A stretch of 64,000 nucleotides of DNA from Salmonella bongori NCTC 12419 (lineage in GTDB: Bacteria > Pseudomonadota > Gammaproteobacteria > Enterobacterales > Enterobacteriaceae): assembly GCF_000252995.1 (NCBI RefSeq), contig NC_015761.1, positions 124,001 to 188,000 of the forward strand, written 5' to 3'. Of this stretch, positions 13,983 to 26,276 are shown piece by piece (position 1 is the stretch's first letter; each line of letters opens with the position of its first letter). The notes beneath the pieces were generated by a model. It was not told the origin of the DNA. It made no database searches and was given only the letters and a program-made list of their open reading frames with translations. The translations under genes were made by a program, and so were the position numbers.

Positions 13983-15134
13983 ATGTTTGAACCTATGGAA
14001 CTAACCAACGACGCGGTGATTAAAGTCATCGGCGTCGGTGGTGGCGGCGGTAACGCCGTTGAACACATGGTGCGCGAACGCATCGAAGGTGTTGAATTCT
14101 TCGCGGTGAATACCGACGCTCAGGCGTTGCGTAAAACAGCGGTTGGACAGACCATTCAGATTGGTAGCGGTATTACCAAAGGCCTCGGCGCTGGCGCGAA
14201 CCCGGAAGTTGGCCGCAATGCGGCGGACGAAGACCGTGAAGCGCTGCGTGCGGCGCTTGAAGGCGCAGACATGGTATTTATCGCGGCAGGTATGGGCGGT
14301 GGTACCGGAACTGGTGCGGCGCCGGTGGTTGCTGAAGTCGCTAAAGATTTAGGTATTCTGACCGTGGCCGTGGTGACTAAGCCTTTCAACTTCGAAGGCA
14401 AAAAGCGCATGGCATTTGCGGAGCAGGGAATTACCGAGCTGTCCAAGCATGTGGACTCGCTGATCACCATTCCGAACGACAAGCTACTGAAAGTACTGGG
14501 TCGTGGGATCTCTCTGCTCGACGCCTTTGGCGCGGCGAACGACGTACTGAAAGGCGCGGTACAGGGTATCGCTGAACTGATCACCCGACCTGGCTTGATG
14601 AACGTTGACTTTGCTGACGTGCGTACCGTGATGTCTGAAATGGGCTACGCGATGATGGGATCTGGCGTGGCGAGCGGAGAAGACCGTGCGGAAGAAGCGG
14701 CTGAGATGGCTATTTCTTCTCCGCTGCTGGAAGATATCGATCTGTCCGGCGCGCGCGGCGTGCTTGTCAACATTACGGCGGGCTTCGACCTGCGTCTGGA
14801 TGAGTTTGAAACCGTCGGCAACACTATCCGCGCCTTTGCGTCGGATAACGCCACCGTGGTTATCGGTACCTCTCTGGACCCGGATATGAACGACGAACTG
14901 CGCGTGACTGTAGTGGCGACCGGTATTGGTATGGATAAACGCCCAGAAATCACCCTGGTGACCAACAAACAGGTTCAGCAGCCGGTGATGGATCGCTACC
15001 AGCAGCACGGTATGGCGCCGCTGACGCAGGAACAAAAAACGGTCGCGAAAGTGGTTAACGACAATACGCCACAGGCGGCAAAAGAGCCGGATTATCTGGA
15101 TATCCCCGCATTCCTGCGTAAGCAAGCTGATTAA
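13983..15134 (+). CDS. ftsZ: Cell division protein FtsZ (tubulin-like GTPase)
   Basis: Forms the cytokinetic Z-ring. The 383 residues carry the tubulin signature [10 protein letters not shown] (about residues 106-115), the synergy-loop region [17 protein letters not shown], a variable linker and the C-terminal conserved peptide [16 protein letters not shown], which binds FtsA, ZipA, MinC and SlmA. A strong ribosome binding site (GGAGAGAG) lies seven bases before the ATG. ZapD, encoded at 22411-23154, binds the same C-terminal peptide in related species. Confidence 0.99.
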   Translation: MFEPMELTNDAVIKVIGVGGGGGNAVEHMVRERIEGVEFFAVNTDAQALRKTAVGQTIQIGSGITKGLGAGANPEVGRNAADEDREALRAALEGADMVFIAAGMGGGTGTGAAPVVAEVAKDLGILTVAVVTKPFNFEGKKRMAFAEQGITELSKHVDSLITIPNDKLLKVLGRGISLLDAFGAANDVLKGAVQGIAELITRPGLMNVDFADVRTVMSEMGYAMMGSGVASGEDRAEEAAEMAISSPLLEDIDLSGARGVLVNITAGFDLRLDEFETVGNTIRAFASDNATVVIGTSLDPDMNDELRVTVVATGIGMDKRPEITLVTNKQVQQPVMDRYQQHGMAPLTQEQKTVAKVVNDNTPQAAKEPDYLDIPAFLRKQAD

Positions 15135-16152
<1,018 letters not shown>

Positions 16153-16175
16153 CGACATACACTGTCGTATAAATT

Positions 16176-16228
16176 CGACTGGTAAACCTGGCACTCTCTC
16201 CGGCCAGGCGAGCCAGTCGTTTTTTTTA
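16176..16228 (+). terminator. Intrinsic terminator after lpxC
   Basis: A nested hairpin pairs CGACTGG (16176) with CCAGTCG (16213) and CCTGGC with GCCAGG inside it. A run of eight T bases follows. A smaller hairpin CGACA...TGTCG lies just before it (16153-16167). It ends the lpxC transcript, so secM-secA requires its own promoter in 16230-16429. Confidence 0.85.
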
Positions 16229-16429
16229 CTATCCTTTATCTGCGCTTCTCTTAATACGGTCGTTTTGGCAGGGTTAACTCGAAATACGGCGCGTTCGCTG
16301 TTTTCTTAACCAATTTTCACTGTAGCTACGCGTCATTACTGCTGTTGCGTGTACGCTTTAATGATAAGATTTGTGCGCAAAATATTTTGATTTCGTAAGC
16401 CCATGAGGGGCATATCAGGTGGCAATGAC

Positions 16430-16936
16430 GTGAGCGGAATACTGACGCGCTGGCGACAGTTAGGCAGACGATACTTCTGGCCGCATCTCTTATTAGGGAT
16501 GGTCGCGGCGAGTTTAGGTTTGCCCGCGCTCAGTAACGCAGCCGAAACCAATGCGCCCGCAAGGACGACAGCCAGTAACCACAGCGCTGCGACTAAAGTT
16601 AACTTTAGTCACCTTGCCTTGTTAGAAGCCTCTAACCGTCGCCCCAATTTCACTGTAGATTACTGGCATCAGCATGCCATTCGTACGGTGATTCGCCATC
16701 TTTCTTTTGCCATGGCGCCGCAAACGCTGCCTGTTGCCGAGGCACCGTCGCCATTACAGGCGCATCATATCGCCTTACTGCATACGCTCAGCGCGATGCT
16801 TACGCAGGAAGGCACTCCCCCGGCGATTGTTCGTCAGGTCTCATGGACGTATTTCGCCCCGCAAACCGTATTTAGCACCCCGGCCTGGATAAGCCAGGCG
16901 CAGGGTATCCGCGCCGGTCCTCAACGTCTTAGCTAA
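16430..16936 (+). CDS. secM: Secretion monitor SecM (translation-arrest peptide)
   Basis: Periplasm-targeted regulatory peptide whose ribosome stalls when export is slow, exposing the secA ribosome binding site. I place the start at the GTG at 16430, because AGGTGG lies seven bases upstream and the product then begins SGILTRWRQ as in E. coli SecM, giving 168 residues. A longer reading from ATG 16403 is possible but less likely. A long basic N-region and hydrophobic core end at LSNAAE (signal peptide). The arrest motif [17 protein letters not shown] occupies 16871-16921, with the essential W, I, G, I, R, A, G and P residues intact. One position, Val in E. coli, is Ala here. It ends 60 bases before secA. 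Confidence 0.93.
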   Translation: MSGILTRWRQLGRRYFWPHLLLGMVAASLGLPALSNAAETNAPARTTASNHSAATKVNFSHLALLEASNRRPNFTVDYWHQHAIRTVIRHLSFAMAPQTLPVAEAPSPLQAHHIALLHTLSAMLTQEGTPPAIVRQVSWTYFAPQTVFSTPAWISQAQGIRAGPQRLS

Positions 16937-16996
16937 CGAAAAAAGACCCTTTAACTTTATTGTAGCTCCGCGGCGCGGGGCATTTGAGATTTTATT
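16937..16996 (+). promoter_or_regulatory. secM-secA intergenic hairpin controlled by SecM arrest
   Basis: The 60-base gap contains a GC-rich palindromic stretch (CTCCGCGGCGCGGGG, near 16966-16980) just before secA. In E. coli the corresponding RNA hairpin masks the secA ribosome binding site until SecM stalling opens it. The intact arrest motif next door supports the same mechanism here. The exact pairing was judged by eye. Confidence 0.6.
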
Positions 16997-19702
16997 ATGC
17001 TAATCAAACTATTAACGAAAGTATTCGGTAGCCGTAACGATCGTACTCTGCGTCGTATGCGTAAGGCCGTCAGCCTGATTAATGCGATGGAACCGGAGAT
17101 GGAAAAGCTCTCCGATGACGAACTGAAAGCGAAAACCAACGAATTCCGTGCGCGTATCGAAAAAGGCGAAAGTGTTGAGAGCCTCATTCCGGAAGCGTTC
17201 GCGGTAGTACGTGAAGCCAGTAAACGCGTTTTTGGGATGCGTCACTTCGACGTTCAGCTATTGGGCGGTATGGTACTCAATGATCGCTGCATCGCGGAAA
17301 TGCGTACCGGTGAAGGTAAAACCCTGACCGCAACGCTGCCCGCTTATCTGAATGCGCTATCCGGTAAGGGAGTTCACGTGGTAACTGTGAACGACTATCT
17401 GGCCCAACGTGACGCCGAAAATAACCGTCCGCTGTTCGAATTCCTCGGCATGTCCGTTGGTATCAACCTCCCCGGTATGCCGGCGCCAGCCAAGCGTGAA
17501 GCGTATGCCGCCGACATCACTTACGGTACCAACAACGAATACGGTTTTGACTACCTGCGCGACAACATGGCGTTCAGTCCGGAAGAGCGCGTACAGCGTA
17601 AGCTGCATTATGCGCTGGTGGATGAGGTCGACTCCATCCTGATCGATGAAGCGCGTACGCCGCTGATTATTTCCGGCCCGGCGGAAGATAGCTCGGAAAT
17701 GTACAAAAAAGTGAACAAAATCATTCCGCACCTGGTTCGCCAGGAGAAAGAAGATTCTGACACGTTCCAGGGCGAAGGCCACTTCTCCGTTGATGAGAAA
17801 TCGCGCCAGGTAAACCTTACCGAACGCGGTCTGGTGTTGATTGAAGAGCTATTGGTGAAAGAAGGCATTATGGATGAGGGGGAGTCACTCTACTCTCCGG
17901 GTAATATTATGCTGATGCACCATGTTACCGCCGCGCTACGTGCGCACGCGCTGTTTACCCGCGACGTGGATTACATTGTGAAAGACGGCGAAGTCATTAT
18001 TGTTGATGAACACACGGGCCGTACCATGCAGGGGCGTCGCTGGTCTGATGGTCTGCACCAGGCGGTAGAAGCGAAAGAAGGCGTAGAAATTCAGAATGAA
18101 AACCAGACGCTGGCGTCTATCACCTTCCAGAACTACTTCCGTTTGTATGAAAAGCTGGCTGGTATGACCGGTACGGCAGATACTGAAGCCTTCGAATTTA
18201 GCTCTATTTATAAGCTGGATACCGTTGTTGTTCCGACCAACCGTCCGATGATACGTAAAGATTTGCCGGATCTGGTCTATATGACTGAAGCGGAAAAAAT
18301 CCAGGCCATTATCGAGGATATCAAAGAGCGCACCGCGAAAGGTCAGCCAGTGCTGGTCGGTACCATCTCTATCGAAAAGTCTGAAGTCGTTTCCAGAGAA
18401 CTGACTAAAGCGGGCATCAAACATAATGTATTGAACGCCAAATTCCACGCCAACGAAGCGGGTATTGTGGCACAGGCTGGTTATCCTGCGGCGGTCACTA
18501 TTGCCACTAACATGGCGGGTCGTGGTACCGATATTATGCTGGGCGGTAGTTGGCAGGCGGAAGTTGCCGCGCTGGAAAATCCGACGGCAGAACAGATTGC
18601 GCAGATTAAAGCTGACTGGCAGGTACGTCACGATGCGGTGCTGGCTGCAGGTGGTCTGCATATCATTGGTACCGAACGCCATGAATCTCGCCGTATCGAC
18701 AACCAGTTGCGCGGTCGTTCTGGTCGTCAGGGCGATCCGGGTTCTTCCCGTTTTTACCTGTCAATGGAAGATGCGCTGATGCGTATTTTTGCCTCCGACC
18801 GGGTTTCTGGCATGATGCGTAAGCTGGGGATGAAGCCTGGCGAAGCGATTGAACACCCGTGGGTCACTAAAGCGATTGCTAACGCGCAGCGTAAAGTGGA
18901 AAGCCGTAACTTCGATATTCGTAAGCAGTTGCTGGAATACGATGACGTCGCCAACGATCAGCGCCGCGCAATTTACACCCAGCGTAATGAGTTGCTGGAT
19001 GTGTCTGACGTTAGCGATACCATCAACAGTATTCGCGAAGATGTCTTTAAGGCGACGATTGACGCCTACATTCCGCCGCAGTCGCTGGAAGAGATGTGGG
19101 ATATTCCGGGGTTGCAGGAGCGTCTGAAAAACGACTTCGATCTGGAAATGCCGATTGCCGAATGGCTGGATAAAGAGCCGGAACTGCACGAAGAGACGCT
19201 GCGTGAACGTATTCTGGCGCAGGCCATTGAGGTCTATCAACGTAAAGAAGAAGTGGTTGGCGCTGAAATGATGCGTCACTTCGAGAAAGGTGTAATGCTG
19301 CAAACCCTTGACTCTCTGTGGAAAGAGCATCTGGCGGCGATGGATTATCTGCGTCAGGGTATTCACCTGCGCGGTTACGCGCAAAAAGATCCGAAGCAGG
19401 AGTACAAACGTGAATCCTTCGCCATGTTCGCCGCCATGCTGGAGTCGCTGAAATATGAAGTGATCAGTACCCTGAGCAAAGTTCAGGTCCGTATGCCGGA
19501 AGAAGTTGAAGCGATGGAGATGCAGCGTCGTGAAGAGGCGGAGCGTCTGGCGCAGATGCAGCAGTTAAGCCATCAGGATGATGATGCCGCGGCGGCGGCC
19601 GAGCTTGCGGCGCAAACGGGCGAACGTAAGGTTGGACGTAATGATCCCTGTCCTTGCGGTTCCGGTAAGAAATACAAACAGTGCCACGGTCGCCTGAACT
19701 AA
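16997..19702 (+). CDS. secA: Preprotein translocase ATPase SecA
   Basis: Motor that drives unfolded preproteins through SecYEG. The 901 residues have NBD1 with Walker A MRTGEGKT (about residues 102-109) and Walker [13 protein letters not shown] (DEVD), the preprotein cross-linking domain, NBD2 with the [10 protein letters not shown] motif near residue 505, the helical scaffold and wing domains, and a C-terminal zinc-binding tail, [14 protein letters not shown], that contacts SecB. The length matches the family. Expression is coupled to SecM, encoded immediately upstream. Confidence 0.99.
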   Translation: MLIKLLTKVFGSRNDRTLRRMRKAVSLINAMEPEMEKLSDDELKAKTNEFRARIEKGESVESLIPEAFAVVREASKRVFGMRHFDVQLLGGMVLNDRCIAEMRTGEGKTLTATLPAYLNALSGKGVHVVTVNDYLAQRDAENNRPLFEFLGMSVGINLPGMPAPAKREAYAADITYGTNNEYGFDYLRDNMAFSPEERVQRKLHYALVDEVDSILIDEARTPLIISGPAEDSSEMYKKVNKIIPHLVRQEKEDSDTFQGEGHFSVDEKSRQVNLTERGLVLIEELLVKEGIMDEGESLYSPGNIMLMHHVTAALRAHALFTRDVDYIVKDGEVIIVDEHTGRTMQGRRWSDGLHQAVEAKEGVEIQNENQTLASITFQNYFRLYEKLAGMTGTADTEAFEFSSIYKLDTVVVPTNRPMIRKDLPDLVYMTEAEKIQAIIEDIKERTAKGQPVLVGTISIEKSEVVSRELTKAGIKHNVLNAKFHANEAGIVAQAGYPAAVTIATNMAGRGTDIMLGGSWQAEVAALENPTAEQIAQIKADWQVRHDAVLAAGGLHIIGTERHESRRIDNQLRGRSGRQGDPGSSRFYLSMEDALMRIFASDRVSGMMRKLGMKPGEAIEHPWVTKAIANAQRKVESRNFDIRKQLLEYDDVANDQRRAIYTQRNELLDVSDVSDTINSIREDVFKATIDAYIPPQSLEEMWDIPGLQERLKNDFDLEMPIAEWLDKEPELHEETLRERILAQAIEVYQRKEEVVGAEMMRHFEKGVMLQTLDSLWKEHLAAMDYLRQGIHLRGYAQKDPKQEYKRESFAMFAAMLESLKYEVISTLSKVQVRMPEEVEAMEMQRREEAERLAQMQQLSHQDDDAAAAAELAAQTGERKVGRNDPCPCGSGKKYKQCHGRLN

Positions 19703-19727
19703 CGTTGGCCTGGCATTAAGCACAGAT

Positions 19728-19756
19728 AAAAAGGCGCAGGCGACTGCGCTTTTTTT
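19728..19756 (+). terminator. Intrinsic terminator between secA and mutT
   Basis: GCGCAG and CTGCGC pair around a GCGA tetraloop, flanked by A5 on the left and T7 on the right. It lies only 14 bases before the mutT ATG, so mutT is probably transcribed by partial read-through or from a promoter inside secA. Confidence 0.85.
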
Positions 19757-19770
19757 ATGGATATAACACG

Positions 19771-20166
19771 ATGAAAAAACTACAGATTGCAGTCGGAATT
19801 ATTCGTAATCCGAACCACGAAATATTTATCACCCGGCGCGGAGCCGATGCACATATGGCGAACAAACTTGAATTTCCTGGCGGAAAAATTGAAGCCGGGG
19901 AAACACCTGAGCAGGCATTGATCCGGGAATTACAGGAAGAGGTGGGGATCACGCCCACGCAGGTAACCTTATTCGACTCTCTGGAGTATCAATTCCCGGA
20001 CCGCCACATCACGCTATGGTTCTGGCTGGTAGAAAGCTGGGAAGGAGAGCCGTGGGGAAAAGAAGGGCAGGCGGGACAGTGGATAGCACAGCATGCACTG
20101 AAGGCGGACGACTTTCCGCCCGCGAATGAACCTGTTATTAGTAAATTACGCCAGATCGCGCAGTAA
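19771..20166 (+). CDS. mutT: 8-oxo-dGTP diphosphatase MutT
   Basis: Nudix hydrolase that removes 8-oxo-dGTP from the nucleotide pool and so prevents A:T to C:G transversions. The 131 residues contain the complete Nudix box GGKIEAGET...RELQEEVGI at about residues 38-60, including the RELQEE metal-binding helix. The length is normal for MutT. The ribosome binding site is weak (GGATAT). A bulged hairpin (20168-20187) follows the stop and faces the convergent aldo/keto reductase gene. Confidence 0.97.
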   Translation: MKKLQIAVGIIRNPNHEIFITRRGADAHMANKLEFPGGKIEAGETPEQALIRELQEEVGITPTQVTLFDSLEYQFPDRHITLWFWLVESWEGEPWGKEGQAGQWIAQHALKADDFPPANEPVISKLRQIAQ

Positions 20167-20167
20167 T

Positions 20168-20187
20168 GGGGATCGCAACGCGACCCC
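20168..20187. terminator. Hairpin between convergent mutT and aldo/keto reductase genes
   Basis: GGGG(A)TCGC pairs with GCGACCCC around an AAC loop with one bulged A. The hairpin lies between the mutT stop and the end of the minus-strand reductase. A strong T-run is absent, so its efficiency as a bidirectional terminator is uncertain. Confidence 0.5.
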
Positions 20188-20197
20188 CTCGATCTGA

Positions 20198-21187
20198 TTA
20201 TCGATTTAATGTGGACATAATTTCTGGCCAGTATCGGTCGCCGGCCGCAGCGTTGTAAGGGAAAACCATGTCAATCGCGGTCATCTCTTGCGGGCTGAGG
20301 GTTAGCAATAATGCGCCAAGATTATCATCCACTCTGGCGCAATGACGGGTGCCGGGAATGGGAACAATATGCTTGTTGCGGGCCAGCAACCACGCCAGCG
20401 CTAATTGTGCGGGCGTACAGCCTTTTTCGCGAGCCATCTGTTTTATTTTTTCAACCAGACGTAAATTACGCGAGAAATTTACGCCCATAAATCTGGGATT
20501 ATTGCGACGGAAGTCATTCGCAGCGAAATCTTCTGGCGTTTGTATCGTACCGGTCAGAAAGCCGCGTCCCAATGGACTATAAGCGACGAACCCTATACCC
20601 AGCCGTTCACAGGTAGAAAGCGTTGAAAGTTCCGGTTCGCGGGACCAAAGCGAATACTCACTTTGCAGCGCAGTAATCGGATGGACATTATGGGCGCGCT
20701 CCAGCGTTTGCGTCGAGGCTTCTGATAACCCAAGATAACGAACTTTTCCCTCGCGTACCAGGTCAGCCATCGCGCCGACGGTCTCCTCTATAGGTACATA
20801 TGGATCGATGCGATGTTGATAATACAGATCAATATGATCAACGCCCAGGCGTTGCAGGCTTTGTTCACAACATTGGCGGACATACTCCGGTCTGCCATTG
20901 ACGCCGCGCGCCATAGGATTGGCCGGGTCCAGGACAATACCAAATTTTGTCGATAAAAATACCCGGTCGCGACGGTAGGCGATAGCTTTCCCGACTAATT
21001 GTTCATTGGTAAAAGGACCATACATATCTGCGGTATCGAGCAGCGTAATCCCCTGATCTAACGCATAGTGCAGCGTTTTAATCGATATGTTGTCGTCATG
21101 AGCACCGTAAAAAGCACTCATACCCATACAACCCAGCCCGATGGCCGAAACTCGCGGTCCGTTTGGACCTAATGTACGATAGTGCAT
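20198..21187 (-). CDS. Aldo/keto reductase
   Basis: Predicted NADPH-dependent oxidoreductase of the AKR superfamily (YakC/AKR13-like branch) acting on an unknown carbonyl substrate. I choose the ATG at 21187 (329 residues) rather than the longer reading, since GGAGGC lies just upstream and the product begins [10 protein letters not shown], the usual family start. The catalytic tetrad is visible: Asp51 and Tyr56 in LLDTADMYG, Lys81 in STKFG and His125 in YYQHRID. The C-terminal half keeps the cofactor region (PIPGTR). It is divergent from a LysR-type regulator, which probably controls it. This pair is not at this place in E. coli K-12 as I recall. Confidence 0.88.
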   Translation of the reverse strand: MHYRTLGPNGPRVSAIGLGCMGMSAFYGAHDDNISIKTLHYALDQGITLLDTADMYGPFTNEQLVGKAIAYRRDRVFLSTKFGIVLDPANPMARGVNGRPEYVRQCCEQSLQRLGVDHIDLYYQHRIDPYVPIEETVGAMADLVREGKVRYLGLSEASTQTLERAHNVHPITALQSEYSLWSREPELSTLSTCERLGIGFVAYSPLGRGFLTGTIQTPEDFAANDFRRNNPRFMGVNFSRNLRLVEKIKQMAREKGCTPAQLALAWLLARNKHIVPIPGTRHCARVDDNLGALLLTLSPQEMTAIDMVFPYNAAAGDRYWPEIMSTLNR

Positions 21188-21289
21188 AATGCCTCCATGG
21201 GAATCTTTGCGCATGGCAAGCAGTCTATACCTGGCGTATAACGTGAAAAATCAGGGGAATCAGCATGGTTTATGAAGGCTGGCTTAATA
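21188..21289. promoter_or_regulatory. Divergent promoter region between reductase and LysR regulator
   Basis: About 100 bases separate the two divergently transcribed genes. LysR-type regulators commonly bind such shared regions, repressing themselves and activating the neighbour. The region is AT-rich around 21225-21260, but I could not identify a clear T-N11-A operator. Confidence 0.4.
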
Positions 21290-22213
21290 ATGCGTCATGA
21301 TGTGATGTCTATATTGCATGCTTTTTGCGTGATAGCTGAAAATCATAGCTTCACGCGAGCAGCGGCACAGTTAAATATTTCCACTTCGGCGTTAAGCCAG
21401 AATATGCGCCAGCTGGAGAATGAACTTGGCGTTAAATTGCTGAACAGAACCACCCGACGTGTTGGATTGACTGAAGCAGGACATGCCTTCCTTGTCGGTA
21501 TCAAGCCCGCATTAACTCATATTAATAATGCAATGGAGAATGCCCGCCAGAGCCGCGATATTCCCGGCGGGACGTTACGACTGACCGTGCCACGTACGGC
21601 GGCTACGCTCCTGTTACAGCCTAATATCAGCGGCTTCATGCGCGATTATCCCGATATCCGCCTGGATATTGATGTGAATGACAGCTTTGTTGATTTAATT
21701 CACGAACGTTTTGATGCCGGTATTCGTTTTGGCGATGCGGTACAACGTGATATGAATGTCGTTCCGCTCGGTGAGCCTTTACGCCCAACGATTGTGGCAT
21801 CGCCTGCCTATCTTGCGCATTTTGGCACGCCACAGCATCCTCAGGATCTTGTGAATCACCGTTGCCTTTGCCATCGTTTTACGCGTGATAGTGGAATGTA
21901 TCGGTGGGCGTTTGTTCGTGGAACACAACAGCTGGAGATGACGCCGGACGCGGCATTAGTGGTGAATGATAAAGCGCTGCGCCTCTCTGCGGCGCGTGAT
22001 GGAGCAGGATTAACCTACGTTTTCGCGCAGGATGTTCATGAAGACTTACGGGATGGGCGGTTGTGTTCCGTACTTGAAGAGTGGTTGCCTGGGGCGGACC
22101 GGTTTTATTTGTATTATCCCGGCCGCATGCATATGGCACCAAAACTACGCGTGTTTATTGATTATTTTTGTCACAAGGCAATATTGCCGTATCAAGAGAG
22201 GCATAACCGTTAG
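21290..22213 (+). CDS. LysR-family transcriptional regulator
   Basis: N-terminal winged-helix DNA-binding domain ([20 protein letters not shown], then the recognition helix segment [13 protein letters not shown]), followed by a LysR substrate-binding domain (from about residue 90, with the conserved [10 protein letters not shown] and FDAGIRFGD segments typical of the CrgA/YafC-like subgroup). The start is uncertain: ATG at 21272, 21290 or 21305 are all possible. I use 21290 (307 residues) because the domain begins there and AAGG lies upstream. Its stop overlaps the end of yacG on the other strand by four bases. The probable target is the divergent aldo/keto reductase. Confidence 0.87.
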   Translation: MRHDVMSILHAFCVIAENHSFTRAAAQLNISTSALSQNMRQLENELGVKLLNRTTRRVGLTEAGHAFLVGIKPALTHINNAMENARQSRDIPGGTLRLTVPRTAATLLLQPNISGFMRDYPDIRLDIDVNDSFVDLIHERFDAGIRFGDAVQRDMNVVPLGEPLRPTIVASPAYLAHFGTPQHPQDLVNHRCLCHRFTRDSGMYRWAFVRGTQQLEMTPDAALVVNDKALRLSAARDGAGLTYVFAQDVHEDLRDGRLCSVLEEWLPGADRFYLYYPGRMHMAPKLRVFIDYFCHKAILPYQERHNR

Positions 22214-22401
22214 CGGTCTTCGCTCCAGTCGTCGCTATCGGACTGGTCGCCGCGACTGGCGATTCGCTTCTCTTCGGCAGCCCATTCGCCTAAATCAATT
22301 AACTGACAACGTTTAGAACAGAATGGGCGGAAAGGGCTGGTCTCTCCCCAGACGACTGCTTTACCACAGGTCGGACAGTTTACGACGGTCACGTCAGACA
22401 T
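22210..22401 (-). CDS. yacG: DNA gyrase inhibitor / zinc-binding protein YacG
   Basis: Small 63-residue zinc protein with a Cys4 site, CPTCGK near residue 9 and CSKRC near residue 28, followed by LGEWAAEE. In E. coli YacG binds GyrB and inhibits DNA gyrase. It has a good ribosome binding site (AAGGAG) and lies nine bases downstream of zapD as the last gene of the coaE-zapD-yacG unit. The C-terminal tail is acidic. Confidence 0.95.
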   Translation of the reverse strand: MSDVTVVNCPTCGKAVVWGETSPFRPFCSKRCQLIDLGEWAAEEKRIASRGDQSDSDDWSEDR

Positions 22402-22410
22402 TTTTACTCC

Positions 22411-23774
<1,364 letters not shown>

Positions 23775-23915
23775 ATCTCCAGCTTCCGGAATTTTAGTTT
23801 GATAATCAAAAGGTTAAATTTTGAACATGCTAAGACGATACGGTCTGAACATTAACCTACTCATCGCCAGGTAAATTTATGGGATTGTAACGTAAAAAAA
23901 GAGAATTTCGCAGTC

Positions 23916-23943
23916 TTGTACGACCATGATTAGTGCGTATGAT
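23916..23943 (+). promoter_or_regulatory. Candidate guaC promoter
   Basis: TTGTAC (23916-23921) and TATGAT (23938-23943) are separated by 16 bases, a plausible sigma-70 promoter 56 bases before the guaC ATG. The rest of the 225-base gap (23775-23999) is AT-rich and should also hold the divergent coaE promoter. I saw no riboswitch-like structure. Confidence 0.6.
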
Positions 23944-23999
23944 AGCGTCACTGGAGTTGTGAGTTTCGATTTTTCGCCATTAACCCCAGGAATCCGCAC

Positions 24000-25043
24000 A
24001 TGCGTATTGAAGAAGATTTGAAGTTAGGTTTCAAAGACGTTCTTATCCGTCCTAAGCGTTCTACCCTCAAAAGCCGTTCCGATGTCGAACTGGAGCGTCA
24101 ATTCACCTTTAAACACTCAGGTCAAACCTGGGCTGGCGTGCCAATTATCGCAGCAAATATGGATACCGTCGGGACGTTTGAAATGGCGCAGGCGTTGGCT
24201 GAATTCGATATTCTGACCGCCGTACATAAACACTATACCGTTGAAGAGTGGGCCGCTTTTATCAACAATGCTACGGCTGATGTTCTGAAGCATGTGATGG
24301 TTTCCACCGGTACTTCTGACGCTGATTTTGAAAAAACCGTCCAGATTCTGGCGCTGGATCCTGCGCTGAATTTTGTCTGCATTGATGTGGCTAATGGTTA
24401 TTCAGAACATTTTGTCCAGTTTGTCGCGAAGGCGCGTGAAGCGTGGCCGACGAAAACCATTTGCGCAGGTAATGTCGTGACCGGCGAAATGTGCGAAGAG
24501 CTTATCCTCTCCGGCGCCGATATCGTGAAAGTGGGGATTGGTCCCGGTTCCGTATGTACGACGCGTGTTAAAACCGGCGTCGGCTACCCACAGTTGTCGG
24601 CGGTTATCGAATGCGCTGATGCGGCGCATGGCCTGGGTGGAATGATCGTCAGCGATGGCGGCTGCACCATGCCTGGCGATGTAGCGAAGGCGTTTGGCGG
24701 CGGCGCGGATTTCGTCATGTTAGGCGGAATGCTGGCGGGCCATGAAGAGAGCGGCGGTAAAATCGTGGAAGAAAATGGCGAAAAATTTATGCTGTTCTAT
24801 GGCATGAGCTCGGAGTCCGCAATGAACCGTCATGTTGGCGGTGTTGCGAAATACCGCGCGGCAGAAGGTAAAACGGTTAAACTGCCGCTACGTGGGCCGG
24901 TGGGGAATACCGCGCGCGATATCCTGGGCGGTTTGCGTTCAGCCTGTACTTATGTCGGCGCGTCTCGCCTGAAAGAGCTGACCAAGCGCACTACCTTTAT
25001 TCGGGTACAGGAACAAGAAAACCGTATATTCAATCACCACTAA
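24000..25043 (+). CDS. guaC: GMP reductase GuaC
   Basis: NADPH-dependent enzyme converting GMP to IMP with loss of ammonia, a purine salvage step. The 347-residue TIM barrel of the IMPDH/GMPR family has the active-site loop [11 protein letters not shown], with the catalytic Cys near residue 186, and the phosphate site [10 protein letters not shown]. There is no CBS insertion, which distinguishes GMP reductase from IMP dehydrogenase. The gene is flanked by its own promoter and a downstream hairpin. Confidence 0.97.
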   Translation: MRIEEDLKLGFKDVLIRPKRSTLKSRSDVELERQFTFKHSGQTWAGVPIIAANMDTVGTFEMAQALAEFDILTAVHKHYTVEEWAAFINNATADVLKHVMVSTGTSDADFEKTVQILALDPALNFVCIDVANGYSEHFVQFVAKAREAWPTKTICAGNVVTGEMCEELILSGADIVKVGIGPGSVCTTRVKTGVGYPQLSAVIECADAAHGLGGMIVSDGGCTMPGDVAKAFGGGADFVMLGGMLAGHEESGGKIVEENGEKFMLFYGMSSESAMNRHVGGVAKYRAAEGKTVKLPLRGPVGNTARDILGGLRSACTYVGASRLKELTKRTTFIRVQEQENRIFNHH

Positions 25044-25049
25044 TATTTC

Positions 25050-25073
25050 GGCTGGCGTAATAGTGCGCCAGCC
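25050..25073. terminator. Bidirectional hairpin between guaC and hofC
   Basis: GGCTGGCG and CGCCAGCC form a perfect 8-bp stem around TAATAGTG. It sits exactly between the convergent guaC and hofC genes and could terminate both. The T-tract on the plus strand is short. Confidence 0.7.
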
Positions 25074-26276
25074 TTATCCCATTCCGCTCATCGCATCTCC
25101 CAGGTGAAAAATCGGCAAATACATCGCGACCACCAGCGTACCGATAATGAGGCCGGTAATGATCAATAAAGCGGGTTCCAGTAGTGACGCCAGATTGTCT
25201 GCCAGCGCCAGAGTCTGTTCACTGTGGTGACGGGCAAGGTTATGCAACATGATATCCAGTGAGCCGGACACTTCGCCCGTTCTGACCAGTTGTAGGCATA
25301 GCGGACTAAATTCTTGCGCATTTTTCATCGCCAGCCAGATCGGGTTTCCTGCACCGATCTCCTGATGTACCTGTGTTAAACGTTGCGACCAGTAAGGGCA
25401 GCCGAGACTGTCGATAGCGCTTTCCAGCCCCTGAAGAAAAGGAATGCCTGCGCTTTGGGTTAATGCCAGAACGGTAAATATTTGCGCTAATTTCTGTCCT
25501 CGCACCAGTCGCCCCATGACGGGAATCCGTAGTAGAAGACGCTGGCGCTGCGCCTGCCAGGTCGGTTTGTGTTTTATCATTTGGTAGGCAATAACAAAGA
25601 CAACAGCCAGCAACAGGCTAAACCAGCCCCAGGACGAACACCATTGCGCTATTGTGATAATGCTGCGCGTCAGGAGAGGGAGTGGCGTATTGAAGCTACG
25701 GTAAATGGCGGCAAATTCCGGCAGAACAAAGTGCAACATAGCGAAAATGACCAGGGCGGCTAACGCCAGAATAATGGCGGGATAGCGTAGCGCCTTTTTA
25801 ACGCTAACGGTAATCTGCCGTTGCGCTTTCTGCTGATGAGCCAGTTCAAAACAGCATTCAGCCAGTTTACCGGTCAGTTCTCCGGTACGAATCATTGTCT
25901 GGTAGAGCGGCGGAAATACTTGTGGCCAGGGTAACAATGTGCTGGAAAAAGGAACACCTTGTTCGAGATCGCGGGCCAGTGTGCGCAGCAGTGCTTGCCA
26001 TTGTCGGTGGGGATGCTGTTCAGCAAGGAGTTCAAGTCCCTCAGAAAGTGTTAGTCCGGCATGAAGGAGCGTGGCAAGTTGATGAATAATTTCAGCGCTT
26101 TTTTCTTCTTTCCAGAGTGTAGTGTTAACGCCCAGACGTTTTAGGCGTAGCGGCATAATATGCTGGTGTTGTAGTGCGATAACCAGCGCGAGGCGATTAT
26201 CCGCCCATAAGTCTCCCTGCTCCGGCTGGCCTTTGTCATTAATGCCTTGCCAGTGCCAAAGCTGTTTAACAGTCAT
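25074..26276 (-). CDS. hofC: Type IV pilus-like inner-membrane platform protein HofC
   Basis: PilC/GspF-family polytopic protein that forms the inner-membrane platform of type IV pilus and type II secretion machines. The 400 residues hold two repeated GspF domains, each starting with a helical segment such as IHQLATLLHAGLTLSEGLELL, and three hydrophobic spans (about residues 165-190, 215-235 and 370-395). It overlaps hofB by 11 bases. It forms a minus-strand ppdD-hofB-hofC cluster; other pilus genes such as the secretin are elsewhere. Whether a pilus is made is unknown from this window. Confidence 0.93.
   Translation of the reverse strand: MTVKQLWHWQGINDKGQPEQGDLWADNRLALVIALQHQHIMPLRLKRLGVNTTLWKEEKSAEIIHQLATLLHAGLTLSEGLELLAEQHPHRQWQALLRTLARDLEQGVPFSSTLLPWPQVFPPLYQTMIRTGELTGKLAECCFELAHQQKAQRQITVSVKKALRYPAIILALAALVIFAMLHFVLPEFAAIYRSFNTPLPLLTRSIITIAQWCSSWGWFSLLLAVVFVIAYQMIKHKPTWQAQRQRLLLRIPVMGRLVRGQKLAQIFTVLALTQSAGIPFLQGLESAIDSLGCPYWSQRLTQVHQEIGAGNPIWLAMKNAQEFSPLCLQLVRTGEVSGSLDIMLHNLARHHSEQTLALADNLASLLEPALLIITGLIIGTLVVAMYLPIFHLGDAMSGMG

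Noticed and set aside
16403..16429. ATG at 16403 as the secM start
   Set aside because: A Shine-Dalgarno (AGGTGG) is correctly placed for the GTG at 16430, and the nine extra residues are not in the known family start.
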